From: Perkinsus chesapeaki
Taxonomy: Eukaryota; Perkinsozoa; Perkinsida; Perkinsidae
Direction: 5' to 3'
Length of the DNA stretch: 44,892 bases
Assembly (NCBI GenBank): GCA_013115145.1
Contig: JAAPAO010000266.1
Span: 1-44,892 of the forward strand
Part shown: one piece after another, positions 35,553 through 44,892 of the stretch
Layout: each line of letters starts with the position of its first letter
How positions within the stretch are numbered: position 1 is the first letter of the stretch
Program-made: the position numbers and the translations under genes
The notes under the pieces: model-generated
Seen by the model: the letters and a program-made list of their open reading frames with translations, nothing else
What the model was told of the DNA's origin: nothing
The model's database searches: none

Positions 35553-38500
35553 TTACTTCCTGTGTTCTAGAGAAGTTCGGACCAGCTTCCCGCGGCCGCG
35601 AGCCCTCACATAACGCCGTCCAAGCGTTCTAGGTGTTAGCGTTCTCACCAGCAGACTCTTGGCTGCAGCAACCGCAGTGACGCGACACGGCAATTCGCGA
35701 CTCACAGTTTGTTGTTGGCGGTGGTTGCGCAGTTGGGGTGAAGTTCGTAACTGACAAGGAATGAAATGCGTACGGTGTCCGAGGCACAAGAGCTCACATG
35801 TAAAACCGAGCTCTTTCTCAAGGGTTGAAACAGCATCTTGCAGGGCGGATTCAATTTTTTCTAAGCGGTCCACGACATGAGCTTGATGGATCGACATTAT
35901 CTCATTCTGCTCGGCAGCGCGATGCACCTGATCCACAGAGACAATCTGAGCGCGGAACGCTTGTTCCTAAACTCACTTGCTCATCTAGGTCGTCGACGAT
36001 GCCATCCCATTTCTCTGAATCACCAGCGACAAGACCCCGAGGTTTAAGGAAGTCATAGCGCCGATAAAACTGGCAAAATCGGGTTGCCGATTCGAGATCA
36101 GGGAAAATGTTGGCCTTAAGCATCACACCTGGAAGAGGGACGCTCTTCATCGTCATCCGCCGCGGATGACGGAGTTTATATTGATAGCCATACGCGATGA
36201 TCCGCGGCGAGGAAGAGGAAAGGCGAGGTAATCTGTATCGATATCTTGAACTGTTCGATACAAAGATACTATTCGAAGAAGAGTGACTTCGTCCGCCGAA
36301 TTTCAAAGGCTTACGTAGATCAACGGTCCGTTTTGCAGCCATGGCTCGAAGGGCTTCAACGAGAACCCCTCGCCGTGGCAGACCCCAGAGCGACCACAAT
36401 ATCTTCGACGCATAGTAATCGATAGTCTCCATTACAATCGTCTGTGATGTTTGCTGATTGGCTACATCACTTCTGACCTTAAAGCTCCAAAACCCGTGAA
36501 GCGACTGGAGGACAGGGCGGCTCACCATTAAATAGGTTTCCACAATGATCGCCAGGAAGAGCTGTAAGAGGCAGAAGTAGACGAGGAGCATGTAGACAAC
36601 AATGTAAAGCAGCAACCGCCTGATACGCGGCTCCTCTATGCTCGACAGTGGGAATGACATACCAATCGTTCTCCCAAGAGTCGAACCATTGGCCGCTGGA
36701 AAGGATATAGAACTGAGTCCACAGTGTCGCAGAGTAAGACTCGAACTCTTCCATGGTCTGCCCAAATGTCAGCCACGCAATGAGGCCGAGCCCAAAATAC
36801 AAAACCTGTTTAGAAACTCTTAAGTGCGACTCCAAGACGTGCTTACGGCGAATGAAATGAAGAAGTGGATGAGTTCACTTTGAGCGGAACGAAAGGTGTT
36901 GGCAAACAGCGCTATCCGAGGGTGGGCGCTCATACTGGCCACCATCCGACTTAGGATTAGATAGAGACACGTCTGTAGTGCAAACGCTAGAAGTTCCCGC
37001 AAGTGGTGGTATTTGGAGATCTGAAAGAAGCCTTTAGGAGGTAGAGCCACAGGAGCCGCTTTAACCTGCGCAGCCATATGCTTCAGCACTTGGAACTTGT
37101 ACTCATCGGAAATCGTACCGTCACCCCAGGCGATGTTCAGAAGTTGGTCAAATGTATCGTCGAAAACAGAGGGCACTATCGACCAGTACACTACCTGCAA
37201 AGGAACCTCCAGGCATCCGGTACACTATGATAGCAATACGCTGAATAAGAGGGGAGCCATGCCGCACAACTTACACTGAGGGTCAGGCACACTATGACGG
37301 CAAATGATACAACGATGTCAAGCTCGAAGTAAAGCGTCTTCACTGCTGTTTGGATGAAGTTACTCGACTTTGCCGTGCGAGTGACTCGAGCAAAGTCAAT
37401 GGCAAGCATGTAAATACATGCAACATAGGCAAGGACGGCGGCCGCTATCCAGCTCGCCATCCTACCACAGCTATGAGACACGGAGTTCAGGCAGGGATGC
37501 CCACTGCTGCCGTCTGATCCTTTTTATTGTGTGAAGCTTCCATGACCCAGACGCGGATGTATCGGTCCACTCAATAGCAAGGAGGCCTAGCAGGCCATCG
37601 TTCGAGCTCATGTCCTGATATGGAATGTGCCTCTCTTGAGCAGACCGATTGGCCCACGTCTAAGCTGTAGAGCGGTGCCATCACTTTTATCTCGCTGCTA
37701 GCAGTGTTCACAGTTTCGGAATCCCACTCAATCTCACGGAGATAGCCCATGGTAGTAACGCCTGAACCCAAGAAGCCCTCTTGAGGTGCTTTCTCACAGC
37801 AATTTCCCCACCTTCCTCATCATCTGATTGGCAAGCAAATATAGCACCAGAGCAACTAAGACACGATGCGAACAATGCAGATACTAGCCAGCGGAACAAT
37901 GGGAGCAGCGACGAGCATAGATGCCTTCACAACGAGAACTCCAAGCTATCCGGGACCGACCTACGAATTGCTGGCGTTCCCATTGCAGGTATTGAGCCTC
38001 CCTTGCTCCTTTAGAGTTAGTAGGTCGCTGGTTAGGCCGCCGCAGTACTCTCGCGCTACAGCCATTGTTCGCTGCATCAGTATGGGAGGGCTCAACAGGA
38101 ATATATCAGTGTGGTACGGTTCGGTGTTGCTCCCTTCCAAGCTGCGCCCGCTTACAAAGTCTTCGAGAGGCAGGCCGTATTTAGCGAGTGTTTTCATTGA
38201 CGGCAATGACGTCACTTTTGGGAAAATCTCGACAATCTCGGCGCTTGGCGTCCACAGAGTTACGTTGCCTGCGAAGCAGTGCTCCATGTACGTTCCCAGT
38301 GTCCACGTCTCAATAAGCGATTCCCCTACGAATAAACTCCCGGTGGATGCGTCGAGGGTAAGAGTGACAACATCTCCAGGCGAAGGAGGAGTCTGCAGAC
38401 TGTAGTTCCCCACCAAGTTACCATTCTCGTCAGAAGTTGTCAAACGGTCACGTGACAGGACATAACAAGATTGATTTGCCGCATCGCGTGCTTCCACAAT

Positions 38501-38841
38501 TGGGTCAACAACCGACGTGCTTGAAGTGGCACGAACAGTGATCCCGCTGATGGAATCGACAATGACCACAGCAGATGCTGAAGTAAGCGACAAGCCTGCG
38601 GGTATGTTATGGAACGGTTGGAGTCGCCGAAGATCCTCAGAAAGCAGTGCTAACGAGTCCTGTATTTGAGGCACACTGCTTGATGCCACCTTTTCATCTG
38701 GACCTGTTATCGTAATCTGCCCTGAGCGGAGTTAAGCGGTGCCCTACTGATTCGTTCAGTGATGGATTCGCGAGTAAATCGATGCAGTCCCAAACCCAGT
38801 CCAGAGGAAGCAAAAATATAAACAAAGACGAACAAAGACAT
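35553..38841 (-). CDS. Polycystin-2-like (TRPP) cation channel
   Basis: PKD2 channels are six-pass cation channels, often ciliary. A likely start is the ATG at 38841, with TM1 in MSLFVFVYIFASSGLGLG. A large extracellular loop follows (QITITGPDEK to about 37580). Then come TM2-3 (SWIAAAVLAYVACIYMLAI, LDIVVSFAVIVCLTLSV), the very typical YHHLRELLAFALQTCLYLIL and SAHPRIALFANTFRSAQSEL with HFFISFA (TM4-5), GLIAWLTFGQTMEEFESYSA, TLWTQFYILSSGQWFDS (pore region) and YIVVYMLLVYFCLLQLFLAI with IVETY (TM6). The C-terminus has a coiled coil (VVDRLEKIESALQDAVSTLE), as PKD2 does, and ends in a basic stretch at 35553. Introns are short. One near 38730 would be only 26 nt, so the N-terminal join is uncertain. 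It is the first gene of the right-hand minus block. Confidence 0.85.
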
Positions 38842-38896
38842 GAAGACGATGAACCTAAAAGGTGGGTGAGAATAAGTCGTGATCTACGCAAACGTG

Positions 38897-38969
38897 GCCT
38901 TCTTAGCTTAGTTGGTAGAGCACCCGCTTAGTAAGCGGGAGGTCGTCGGTTCGACTCCGGCAGAAGGCT
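38897..38969 (+). tRNA. tRNA-Thr (anticodon AGT)
   Basis: A full cloverleaf without intron. The acceptor stem GCCTTCT pairs with AGAAGGC. The D arm is GCTTAGTTGGTAGAGC. The anticodon arm is CCCGC-TTAGTAA-GCGGG, with AGT at 38930-38932. The variable loop is AGGTC and the T arm is GTCGG-TTCGACT-CCGGC. AGT decodes ACU (and ACC/ACA after A-to-I editing). Identical in sequence to the copy at 40030. Confidence 0.97.
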
Positions 38970-39023
38970 TTATCAGCACCAGTTGATGTTAACGTTTCTC
39001 ACAAGTCTACGCACGCCCCTATC

Positions 39024-39741
39024 TTACCTCGCGCCTATAGTGTGGAAGCAACGTTCCAACTCAAGGCGTTCGATCAGCAACGCACGGTCGAAGCGGTAGT
39101 ATCTCAACCTGCAACAAGTCTTGTAATGTCGGGATCCGCCGGGAATGACGCAAAAATAACAAACAAGCGCAGATGACTCGTATGAATAGATCCGATTCGA
39201 TAGGCATGATGCGCAGCGGCTGCGCATCTTCCTTACTGTGAGATTACCGATGTAGCATGAAAGTCAAGACAAGAAGGAAGAGCATTCTGAACTGCTCTTC
39301 AGCATTGCCATAGACACATCGTGTAGTACTCTCACGATGCTAGGCAGTGCCTAGTAGGCACGCACGAAGTTGCTGACATACCTGAAATGCTTCTGGATAT
39401 AGCTAGCGGCTTCATTGATTTTGGTTCTCATCGCTTCTCGATTATTTTCGTCAATATTAATAGTTTCGCCAATATGCTCCAGAAAGCCGCTCCCGATTCT
39501 ATGAGCAGCATGTGAAGGCTTGGCATCCGATAACACGCCCCTACCTCTCTCGCCTTCTAACGGCTTGAGCACCCCCGAGAACTTCTTCTCGTTTCCGATC
39601 TCGCGCTTGTAAGGACCACATCACCCACCAGTTCCGTAAGTAGTGCCATAGTCGCGCTTTTGCCGATTGAGCGAGCAAACGCGGCCGGTTAGGCACAGTC
39701 GGGACGCCCGTGAGATCTGCGGCGTCTGCCATTAAAACCAA
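39024..39741 (-). CDS. Candidate small spliced gene between two tRNAs
   Basis: Unrecognised. An upstream open exon contains MADAADLTGVPTVPNRPRLL (ATG at 39729). A second, with EGERGRGVLSDAKPSHAAHR and NREAMRTKINEAASYIQKHF, runs to a clear GTATGT donor near 39371. A third contains RCASCLSNRIYSYESS and ends VCYFC, giving two CxxC pairs that could bind zinc. I could not find a phase-consistent join between the first two exons, so start and structure are doubtful. It may be a real short gene on the opposite strand to its flanking tRNAs, or chance open frames. Confidence 0.3.
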
Positions 39742-40029
39742 ACCTCGGCGTGATAAGCTGGTCAGAGAGCGGCACTATCATAGGACTAAGGGATCTACAT
39801 CACGTAAAGTCTGTACAATAACAGCGTTAGCTGTTAGTCAGCGTCCCCCCGCGCGAAACTGTCGAGCCGGAAAGGCGACGCAACACAGAGGAGTCATCAC
39901 GAGCCGCTTTAGCCGCCGGAGTTTGCAACATCGGAGACAAGGGCGTTCGGAAGTCGAGCAGTTCTACCCCGGTGAAGAGGACTAGCATATTTGTGAGCAA
40001 GACTAAGAAATAATATACGCATAGTCATC

Positions 40030-40102
40030 GCCTTCTTAGCTTAGTTGGTAGAGCACCCGCTTAGTAAGCGGGAGGTCGTCGGTTCGACTCCGGCAGAAGG
40101 CT
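40030..40102 (+). tRNA. tRNA-Thr (anticodon AGT), second copy
   Basis: All 73 bases are identical to the tRNA at 38897-38969, with the same seven-base acceptor stem and AGT anticodon at 40063-40065. Flanking sequences differ apart from a few bases, so the duplication covers essentially just the gene. The two starts are 1,133 bases apart. Confidence 0.97.
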
Positions 40103-41086
40103 TATTTACGAAAAAATATGTGCCAAGACGTGAAGAAATTTCTTAGCCGACCCTTCGTATCATACCTCGGAAATTACACCAACCGTGCTTACCAAAATAA
40201 TGATAACACGATAATACTTCTTTGGGGTATCCGAACAGTCACTACATAAGCGACACTGTCGCTCCGTGCGTCTCTTATGTCGCTGCGACACAACCTGCAA
40301 CCATCCCTAACCGTGGTAACTAAAACCCCCTACAGCACGTGGTGTGACTTGAACACAAACGGTTAAATACGGAAGAAGAGGGAGATCACTACAGTGCAGA
40401 CATAACCATAAGAGTGCGATGCAGCAACTTGGCTACCGCTGCCAAGCGAAGTTTAACTAAGAAATAGCTCAATGATACACCGAACCATTCCACAGCAACA
40501 GTATGCACGCAATCTCATAGAGTAGTAGCAACAATAGCAGCCATCGTTTGCTGAACTCGCTCTCTGCTTCTAGCATCATCATCATGTACAAGCGCAAGCC
40601 TCGTTCTCGACGAAAGCGTATAGACAACAACACAATATTAATAGTAGTATCGGTAGAAACTACCGCAAGCAGCAGTTAGGAATGGTATCTGCTCACGGAT
40701 GCGACGGAAGGCGAGATCAACAGTCGAAAGAAAAAGGACAGTAGCAGCGGAGTAACAAACAAACCATATAGTTCCCAACGACAGTATCAATACAATGAGC
40801 AGAAAAAATATAGCATTACGAATACCAAGTGTTCTGCCTTATCCTAAACTACAGAGGAGATCTATGCTATAGAGGACGCCGGGCGTCACATGGGCTATAT
40901 CGGGGACACTAGTCCGAAGTAAATAACATAACCCAAACAACAACAACAACAGACAGCATATCTCTTCCCTTACTACTTCGACCTACAGCTTCTACAAGCA
41001 AACCGACAATCAGAGAGACATACCACAGTCTGTTTCAGGACTATTGACAAGCAATCAGAGCAGATAACCATTCCTCGCGGCTCAGG
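40103..41086. other. Intergenic region, low-complexity patches, no gene seen
   Basis: About 980 bases between the second tRNA and the 3' end of the zinc-finger/acidic gene. Stops are frequent in all frames. There are A-rich stretches and short trinucleotide runs (caacaacaacaacag near 40940). I see no RNA gene, transposon or spliced model here. Confidence 0.45.
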
Positions 41087-42123
41087 CTACATGACCTGTC
41101 CCAAGCTAGCAGCAGATACGACCGCATCGCCAAGGAACGAGGGAAGCACTCTATCGCCCCAAGTGTCATTGTGACCCGCGGTGAACAGCCTCGGGCCAGA
41201 CGCAGTGGCGCCTGCCGGATCAGTGTCTTCCAGCTCGATAATGATGTCCTCATCATCGAAATCTTCTCCCTCGTCGTCGAAGCAGTCGGATTCACAGGAA
41301 GAATCGCTGCTATCTGACGAGCAGTCTGACTCGTCCGAGAGCTCCGACAAACAGTCGTCCTCGCTTATGTCGTCATCGTCTTCATCATCATCATGTCCAT
41401 TCCGCAGAGATTCTTCCTCTCCTTCCACCCCAGCCCGACCGTACACGGTCGAGCCGAGGCTATTAGTTTCGCCGTCGAGAGCCTTCAAGCTGGCAAAGGT
41501 TGGAGGCAGACAGAGTGGTGTAGGGTCCTCAGGCGTCACGTCACGCACTGCGCTCGATGCTACGACTCCTGGTTCGCGCTGCTTTGTGAATAGGTTGGAA
41601 CCATCTCTACTGGTCGTTATCACAAGACGCAGGCCTGTCGCCTTCAAAGCACCTAAACCGCAGCAGCTACCTACGAATGGTCTTTGCTTCCCTGAGGGTA
41701 CCGGAACTGCTCAGTCCAGACAAAGAACGGGTCTGTGAGGCTGAATTCCTCCTCCTTCGAGCTTCATTAGGATTGGGTATCCCACACAAGGCGCAGAAGG
41801 CTACAAAGGGAGACAATACGCGCTCCATGACACAACGGCGCCGTAACGCAAGCAGCGTCGCTAGACCTGCCGCTACCTCCTCCAGCCACAGTAAGCCTGT
41901 GGCACCGACGGCAATTAGTCCACTGCCCGAACAGGCTGGCAATACTCTCTTCTGCTTTTGCTGCTGCTGGTGGTGCTGATATCTCGTAGACATATCCCTC
42001 CCTAGTCTTCTTCTTCTCGTCTATAGCATAGCTGATGTTATCAGTAGTAGTAGTAGTAGCAGCAGAGCCTTCGATGATCGGGACGGCGGGAACTAACGGC
42101 GGCAGCACATCTTGAGGACTCAT
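41087..42123 (-). CDS. Protein with split CxxC/CxxC zinc finger and acidic Ser/Asp/Glu tail
   Basis: No family recognised. ATG at 42123 (MSPQDVLPPLVPAVPIIEGS). A first exon ends WTNCRRCHRLTVAGG; a 70-80-nt intron removes stops and joins AFCALCGIPNPNEARRRR, giving C-x2-C-x9-C-x2-C, a plausible zinc ribbon or knuckle. A second intron of about 50 nt (GTACCC...GGTTTAG) joins SSSG to ALKATGLRLVITTS in phase 1. The last exon has a strongly acidic, Ser-rich stretch (HDDDEDDDDISEDDCLSELS and similar, 41230-41400) and ends LGQVM with TAG at 41087. No membrane segment. The acidic run suggests binding to basic proteins or nuclear transcription work, but this is not shown. It lies just 3' of the mL53-like gene. 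Confidence 0.6.
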
Positions 42124-42213
42124 TAGCAGCAAAACTCTGAAGACAATCTCGCCCCGCCCCCGAACCCAAAGCCCAACCAGCCTCAACAGAAACGCATGCG
42201 CCACGACAACCGC

Positions 42214-42690
42214 CTAGTCGTCCTCGGTGAGCTTCTCCAGACTCCTCGTCTTCATATGGGCCAACATCGCTGACATCAGCATTCCAAAAGACGACGCTCA
42301 TCCCCGGTGCACTACAACTGAACTGGGACTTATGTATCTCCGCTTGGATCTCCTCCAAAGTGAACTGCTCTATGGAAAACTCATAGTCTCTACCATCTTG
42401 CATTTTAAACCGGGCCGTGGCTGGCGCATCGTAGCCGAAGAGCTCGTATGAGGTCTGGAAAGATATTTTATAGGTCACCTTGCACGCTCACCTTTAGCTG
42501 AGGAAACTTCCGCCGGATTCTGTTGCTCTGCATGTGCATGACCAGCCGCCTCGCCGTCTCCGTCCGAGCTCGGCCAGGGTGGTAGCTGAACCCTAGAGCT
42601 TCCAGGATCCCACCCCAGCGGCGCTCACCCGACATGGACGCTCTCCACATAGGCGAGCAGGTCCAACTTGTGGAACACATTATATCGCAT
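42214..42690 (-). CDS. Small protein, possibly mitochondrial ribosomal protein mL53-like
   Basis: The ATG at 42690 starts MRYNVFHKLDLLAYVESVHV. An intron of about 36 nt (GTGAGC...CTCTAG) joins GFSYHPGRARTETARRLVMH, an intron of about 37 nt (GTGAGC...TTCCAG) leads to TSYELFGYDAPATARFKMQD and YEFSIEQFTLEEIQAEIHKS, and a 46-nt intron (GTAGTG...GTCAG) gives the end LAHMKTRSLEKLTEDD with TAG at 42214-42216, about 118 aa. The pattern of a short N-terminal strand, an arginine-rich helix, then 'ARF..DG..Y.F......T..EI' resembles the thioredoxin-like mL53 of mitoribosomes, but this is weak. There is no clear presequence. The gene structure itself is convincing. Confidence 0.6.
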
Positions 42691-42814
42691 TCACCTGACC
42701 GCCGCCGCTCCCAGCGGCAATGAAACAGAAACTGCACGGGCGCGGCTTCCCGACGCGGGCCACACGCTACACTAGAAGGGCCGATAGAAACGTTACTTCT
42801 GAAGGAGGCATGCA

Positions 42815-44119
42815 CTAGATACGGGAGAGCTCGTTCTGGAGGATACAGCGGCGGCCGCTGGTCACTGGGGTGATCCAGTGCTGTAGTTTTTCGCCTCTAA
42901 AAAGCACCATATCTCCCCTTTGCAGCGGCACCTCGTAGGTCTGCTCTTTAATGTGCTTGAAGCAGTTGACGCCGCCGGTGAAGTCAACACCCGGCGTAGA
43001 GAGCAGGCAGACGAAGGTGACCAAGGAGTAGTTGTCGACGTGCTTTTCTATCATGCCTTCTCCCTCGCTCGTATCATACACAATGTACTCCATCTCGGGA
43101 TAGGACTGCTTGTAGTCACCAAGAACGCCCCAGAGCCTGTCAGAAGCGTACTTCACTGCGGTCATCAGCTTCTGGTAGAGGTCCGGCTCCAAAAGCCTGA
43201 GGGCACCAGGATCGGCTAGCGCCCCAGCGAGAGGATACCTCATCTGAGCCTCGACTCGGAACGCCCTGTGCTTGTAGTCGAGGTTATCTTTGCGGTCCTT
43301 GATCTCCGAAACAGTCGGACTGGTGGAGACAGAAACAACACAGTCGATCTCCGGCGCGCTCAAGAAGCCCTACTGGACCGAATGAAGCTGCCGTAGTAGA
43401 CCACAGTATTACCGGTAAGACTATGAAGTCCCTATAAGCCTTAGGGGACCTGTAGATCCTAGCACTGCTGTCAAGAGCGGCGCAGTCGAGAATCTCGGGA
43501 AGAGCCTTGTGGAAAAGCTTTAGTCGGTAGCCCTTGAGCGCAAATGTTGGCAGGCCGTCCATCACCCGTATTCGCCTGAATCTACAGAGTCACAGGGAGA
43601 GCGAAGAGAGAGAGAACGAACATAGAAGAGAAACGATAAAAACTCCCCACAGCCGTCCTACCTAGCAGGAGGTCTCCTTGAGGTGTCTGGAGAGTTCCGC
43701 GAGAGCTTCGCCGCCTTACGCAAAGGCGTCCGCGAGGGGCTAAAATCAACCGGAAGGGCCTTATTATCACATAGTAGTTGTACCTGTCAGCGCCTTCGCT
43801 GTCGGAAGAGCTCTCCTCCTCCGAGGAGGAGGACGATGATGAAGAGGAACAGCAGCTGGAGAGCTCCTCATCTCTCTGTAGATCCCCAGTAACATAGGCT
43901 GCCGACCACAACAGTCTGCCTGACTGGACCTCCTCCTTTTCGTATAATTAGTGGCCTACTTGCAGTGATATTGGGCTTCAATAAGAGCCGCTGGCCCGAC
44001 GCTACGTCCACAGCGGTATCAGTGCCTTTGAGGGACGTTGGCATGCTCTTGACTATCGAGTCAATTACAGTACCCTGCAGCCCGGATGGATTGTCGGAGC
44101 GAGAGCTCGATGGGCACAT
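42815..44119 (-). CDS. 2-oxoglutarate/Fe(II) dioxygenase, prolyl-4-hydroxylase-like
   Basis: It probably hydroxylates a protein side chain using 2-oxoglutarate, Fe(II) and O2. ATG at 44119 (MCPSSSRSDNPSGLQG). An acidic/Ser-rich linker (SSSSSSSSSEEESSSDSEG) and a basic Ser/Arg linker (SPSRTPLRKAAKLSRNSPD) come from short exons. Next, VMDGLPTFALKGYRLKLFHK opens the folded part. The catalytic domain has YDTSEGEGMIEKHVDNYSLV with the HxD iron ligands, TPGVDFTGGVNCF, VPLQRGDMVLFRGEKLQHW with the distal His, and TPVTSGRRCILQ with the Arg that binds 2-oxoglutarate. All four key residues are present. The stop is at 42815. No signal peptide is seen, so it is not a classical ER collagen-type enzyme. 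The join near 43370 is uncertain. Confidence 0.82.
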
Positions 44120-44892
44120 GACAGATTCAAACTAGCTGACGGCCTCAGGGTCGTCTTCGGCACTCCAAGATAGCTATTCGATCGCAGAGGGAGCTGTCCT
44201 TCTGTAGGGTGGCGACGGACGAGGCGATCTCATAGGAGGTAGCATGTCCGAAGCCCACACCCTAGAGGAAGGAGCCAATGACAAGCTATGGGCAAGCGCC
44301 AAGGCAATGAACCATTAGCTATTTCAGATAGCCCAACTGGCCTGTACCATCCGCGCAGGAATAAATAGTAAGATTCTTTCAGGACTACACAGCCCTTGGT
44401 TTCCAGGAGGATACTCGGGCTCTTGGGCTCCGAGCTATATTCATCAATAGGGCTACTAGTACGAGGTTCGTTTGGGCACAGACTGCCACCCCGAGCAAAG
44501 ATACTCAAACGCAACCAGCTGAGAGATGTCTGCAATGACTTATATAACAAAGCAGCAGCTCTTGTTAGAGGATGGTTCAGAGCGGCCAGGAAGGCCTGCC
44601 TTATAGAGCTAGGAATGAGACGGAGATTAGGAGCATCGGCTCACCCTAGGGGCACTACTAGGCATCAACGAACCAAGCAAGGAAGCACGACTGTGATGGG
44701 GTATCCTTGAGGGGGTTATAGAGCTGGAAAGAAGGACGTGTGGTAGAGACGAGATGAAGCCGAAACTGGTATGCTATCGAAGGTAGCGATCCGTTGGCTG
44801 GGTTTCTTTCGGCATCGTCGCGCGCCGCCCGCAAAATCTCTGCGCGCGCCCTCAAAAACTCTTAATCCACCCTCAAATTTCTGATTCCGCCC
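44120..44892. other. Right edge, no assignable gene
   Basis: About 770 bases with open frames on both strands (e.g. plus 44396-44710 with KRNQLRDVCNDLYNKAAALV; minus 44658-44855) but no family motif and no consistent spliced model. It probably contains the promoter of the dioxygenase gene, and possibly the start of a gene beyond the window. Confidence 0.35.
44819..44892. repeat. Imperfect tandem repeat, about 24 bp, GC-rich with T runs
   Basis: On the minus strand three or more related units follow each other: CAGAGATTTTGCGGGCGGCG, then GATTAAGAGTTTTTGAGGGC plus GCGCG, then ATCAGAAATTTGAGGGTGG. Each has a T run followed by G(A/C)GGGYG. The array is cut by the window end, so copy number is unknown. 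Confidence 0.5.

Noticed and set aside
41181-41738. Polyserine plus-strand frame
   Set aside because: It is the complement of the acidic Asp/Glu/Ser tail. The minus strand fits a spliced gene with zinc-binding cysteines.
44230-44710. Opposed 104-106-codon frames near the right edge
   Set aside because: Neither shows domain motifs or splice partners and they overlap each other, so no choice is possible.

Overview
The window looks like nuclear DNA of a myzozoan alveolate, most likely a perkinsid (Perkinsus or close kin). Evidence: protein genes are cut by many GT-AG introns of about 38-60 nt; there is a plant/cyanobacterial-type IspH with an N-terminal hydrophobic leader of the kind used for secondary plastids; there are flagellar genes (CFAP96-like, BBS8, polycystin-2-like); and one gene is a Gln-rich coiled-coil protein I associate with alveolates. 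The organism is an inference, because no rRNA or other marker is present. All gene models were spliced by eye, so ends and some exon joins are approximate.

Layout: (1) 56-15125, minus strand: an unrecognised multi-exon gene, a small candidate gene, ANAPC4 (APC4), IspH spread over 4.8 kb with a transposon remnant in one intron, and a YEATS-domain gene. (2) 15126-15906, divergent spacer. (3) 15907-34805, plus strand: a CFAP96-like flagellar protein with a minisatellite in one intron, a 7.4-kb gene for a repeat-module single-pass surface protein, a mitochondrial Obg GTPase whose intron holds an AT repeat and the 97-base assembly gap, mannose-6-phosphate isomerase, BBS8/TTC8, and the coiled-coil protein. 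(4) 34806-35552, convergent spacer. (5) 35553-44119, minus strand: a polycystin-2-like channel, a weak candidate gene lying between two identical plus-strand tRNA-Thr(AGT) genes, a zinc-finger/acidic-tail protein, an mL53-like small protein and a 2OG-Fe(II) dioxygenase. 44120-44892 has no gene I can defend.

The genes do not form one pathway. They are housekeeping (APC/C, mitoribosome assembly, mannose metabolism, plastid isoprenoids, chromatin reading), ciliary/flagellar (CFAP96, BBS8, PKD2) and cell-surface functions. Two features stand out: same-strand gene blocks with only two strand switches, and the modular surface protein, whose repeated module I cannot assign to a known family.
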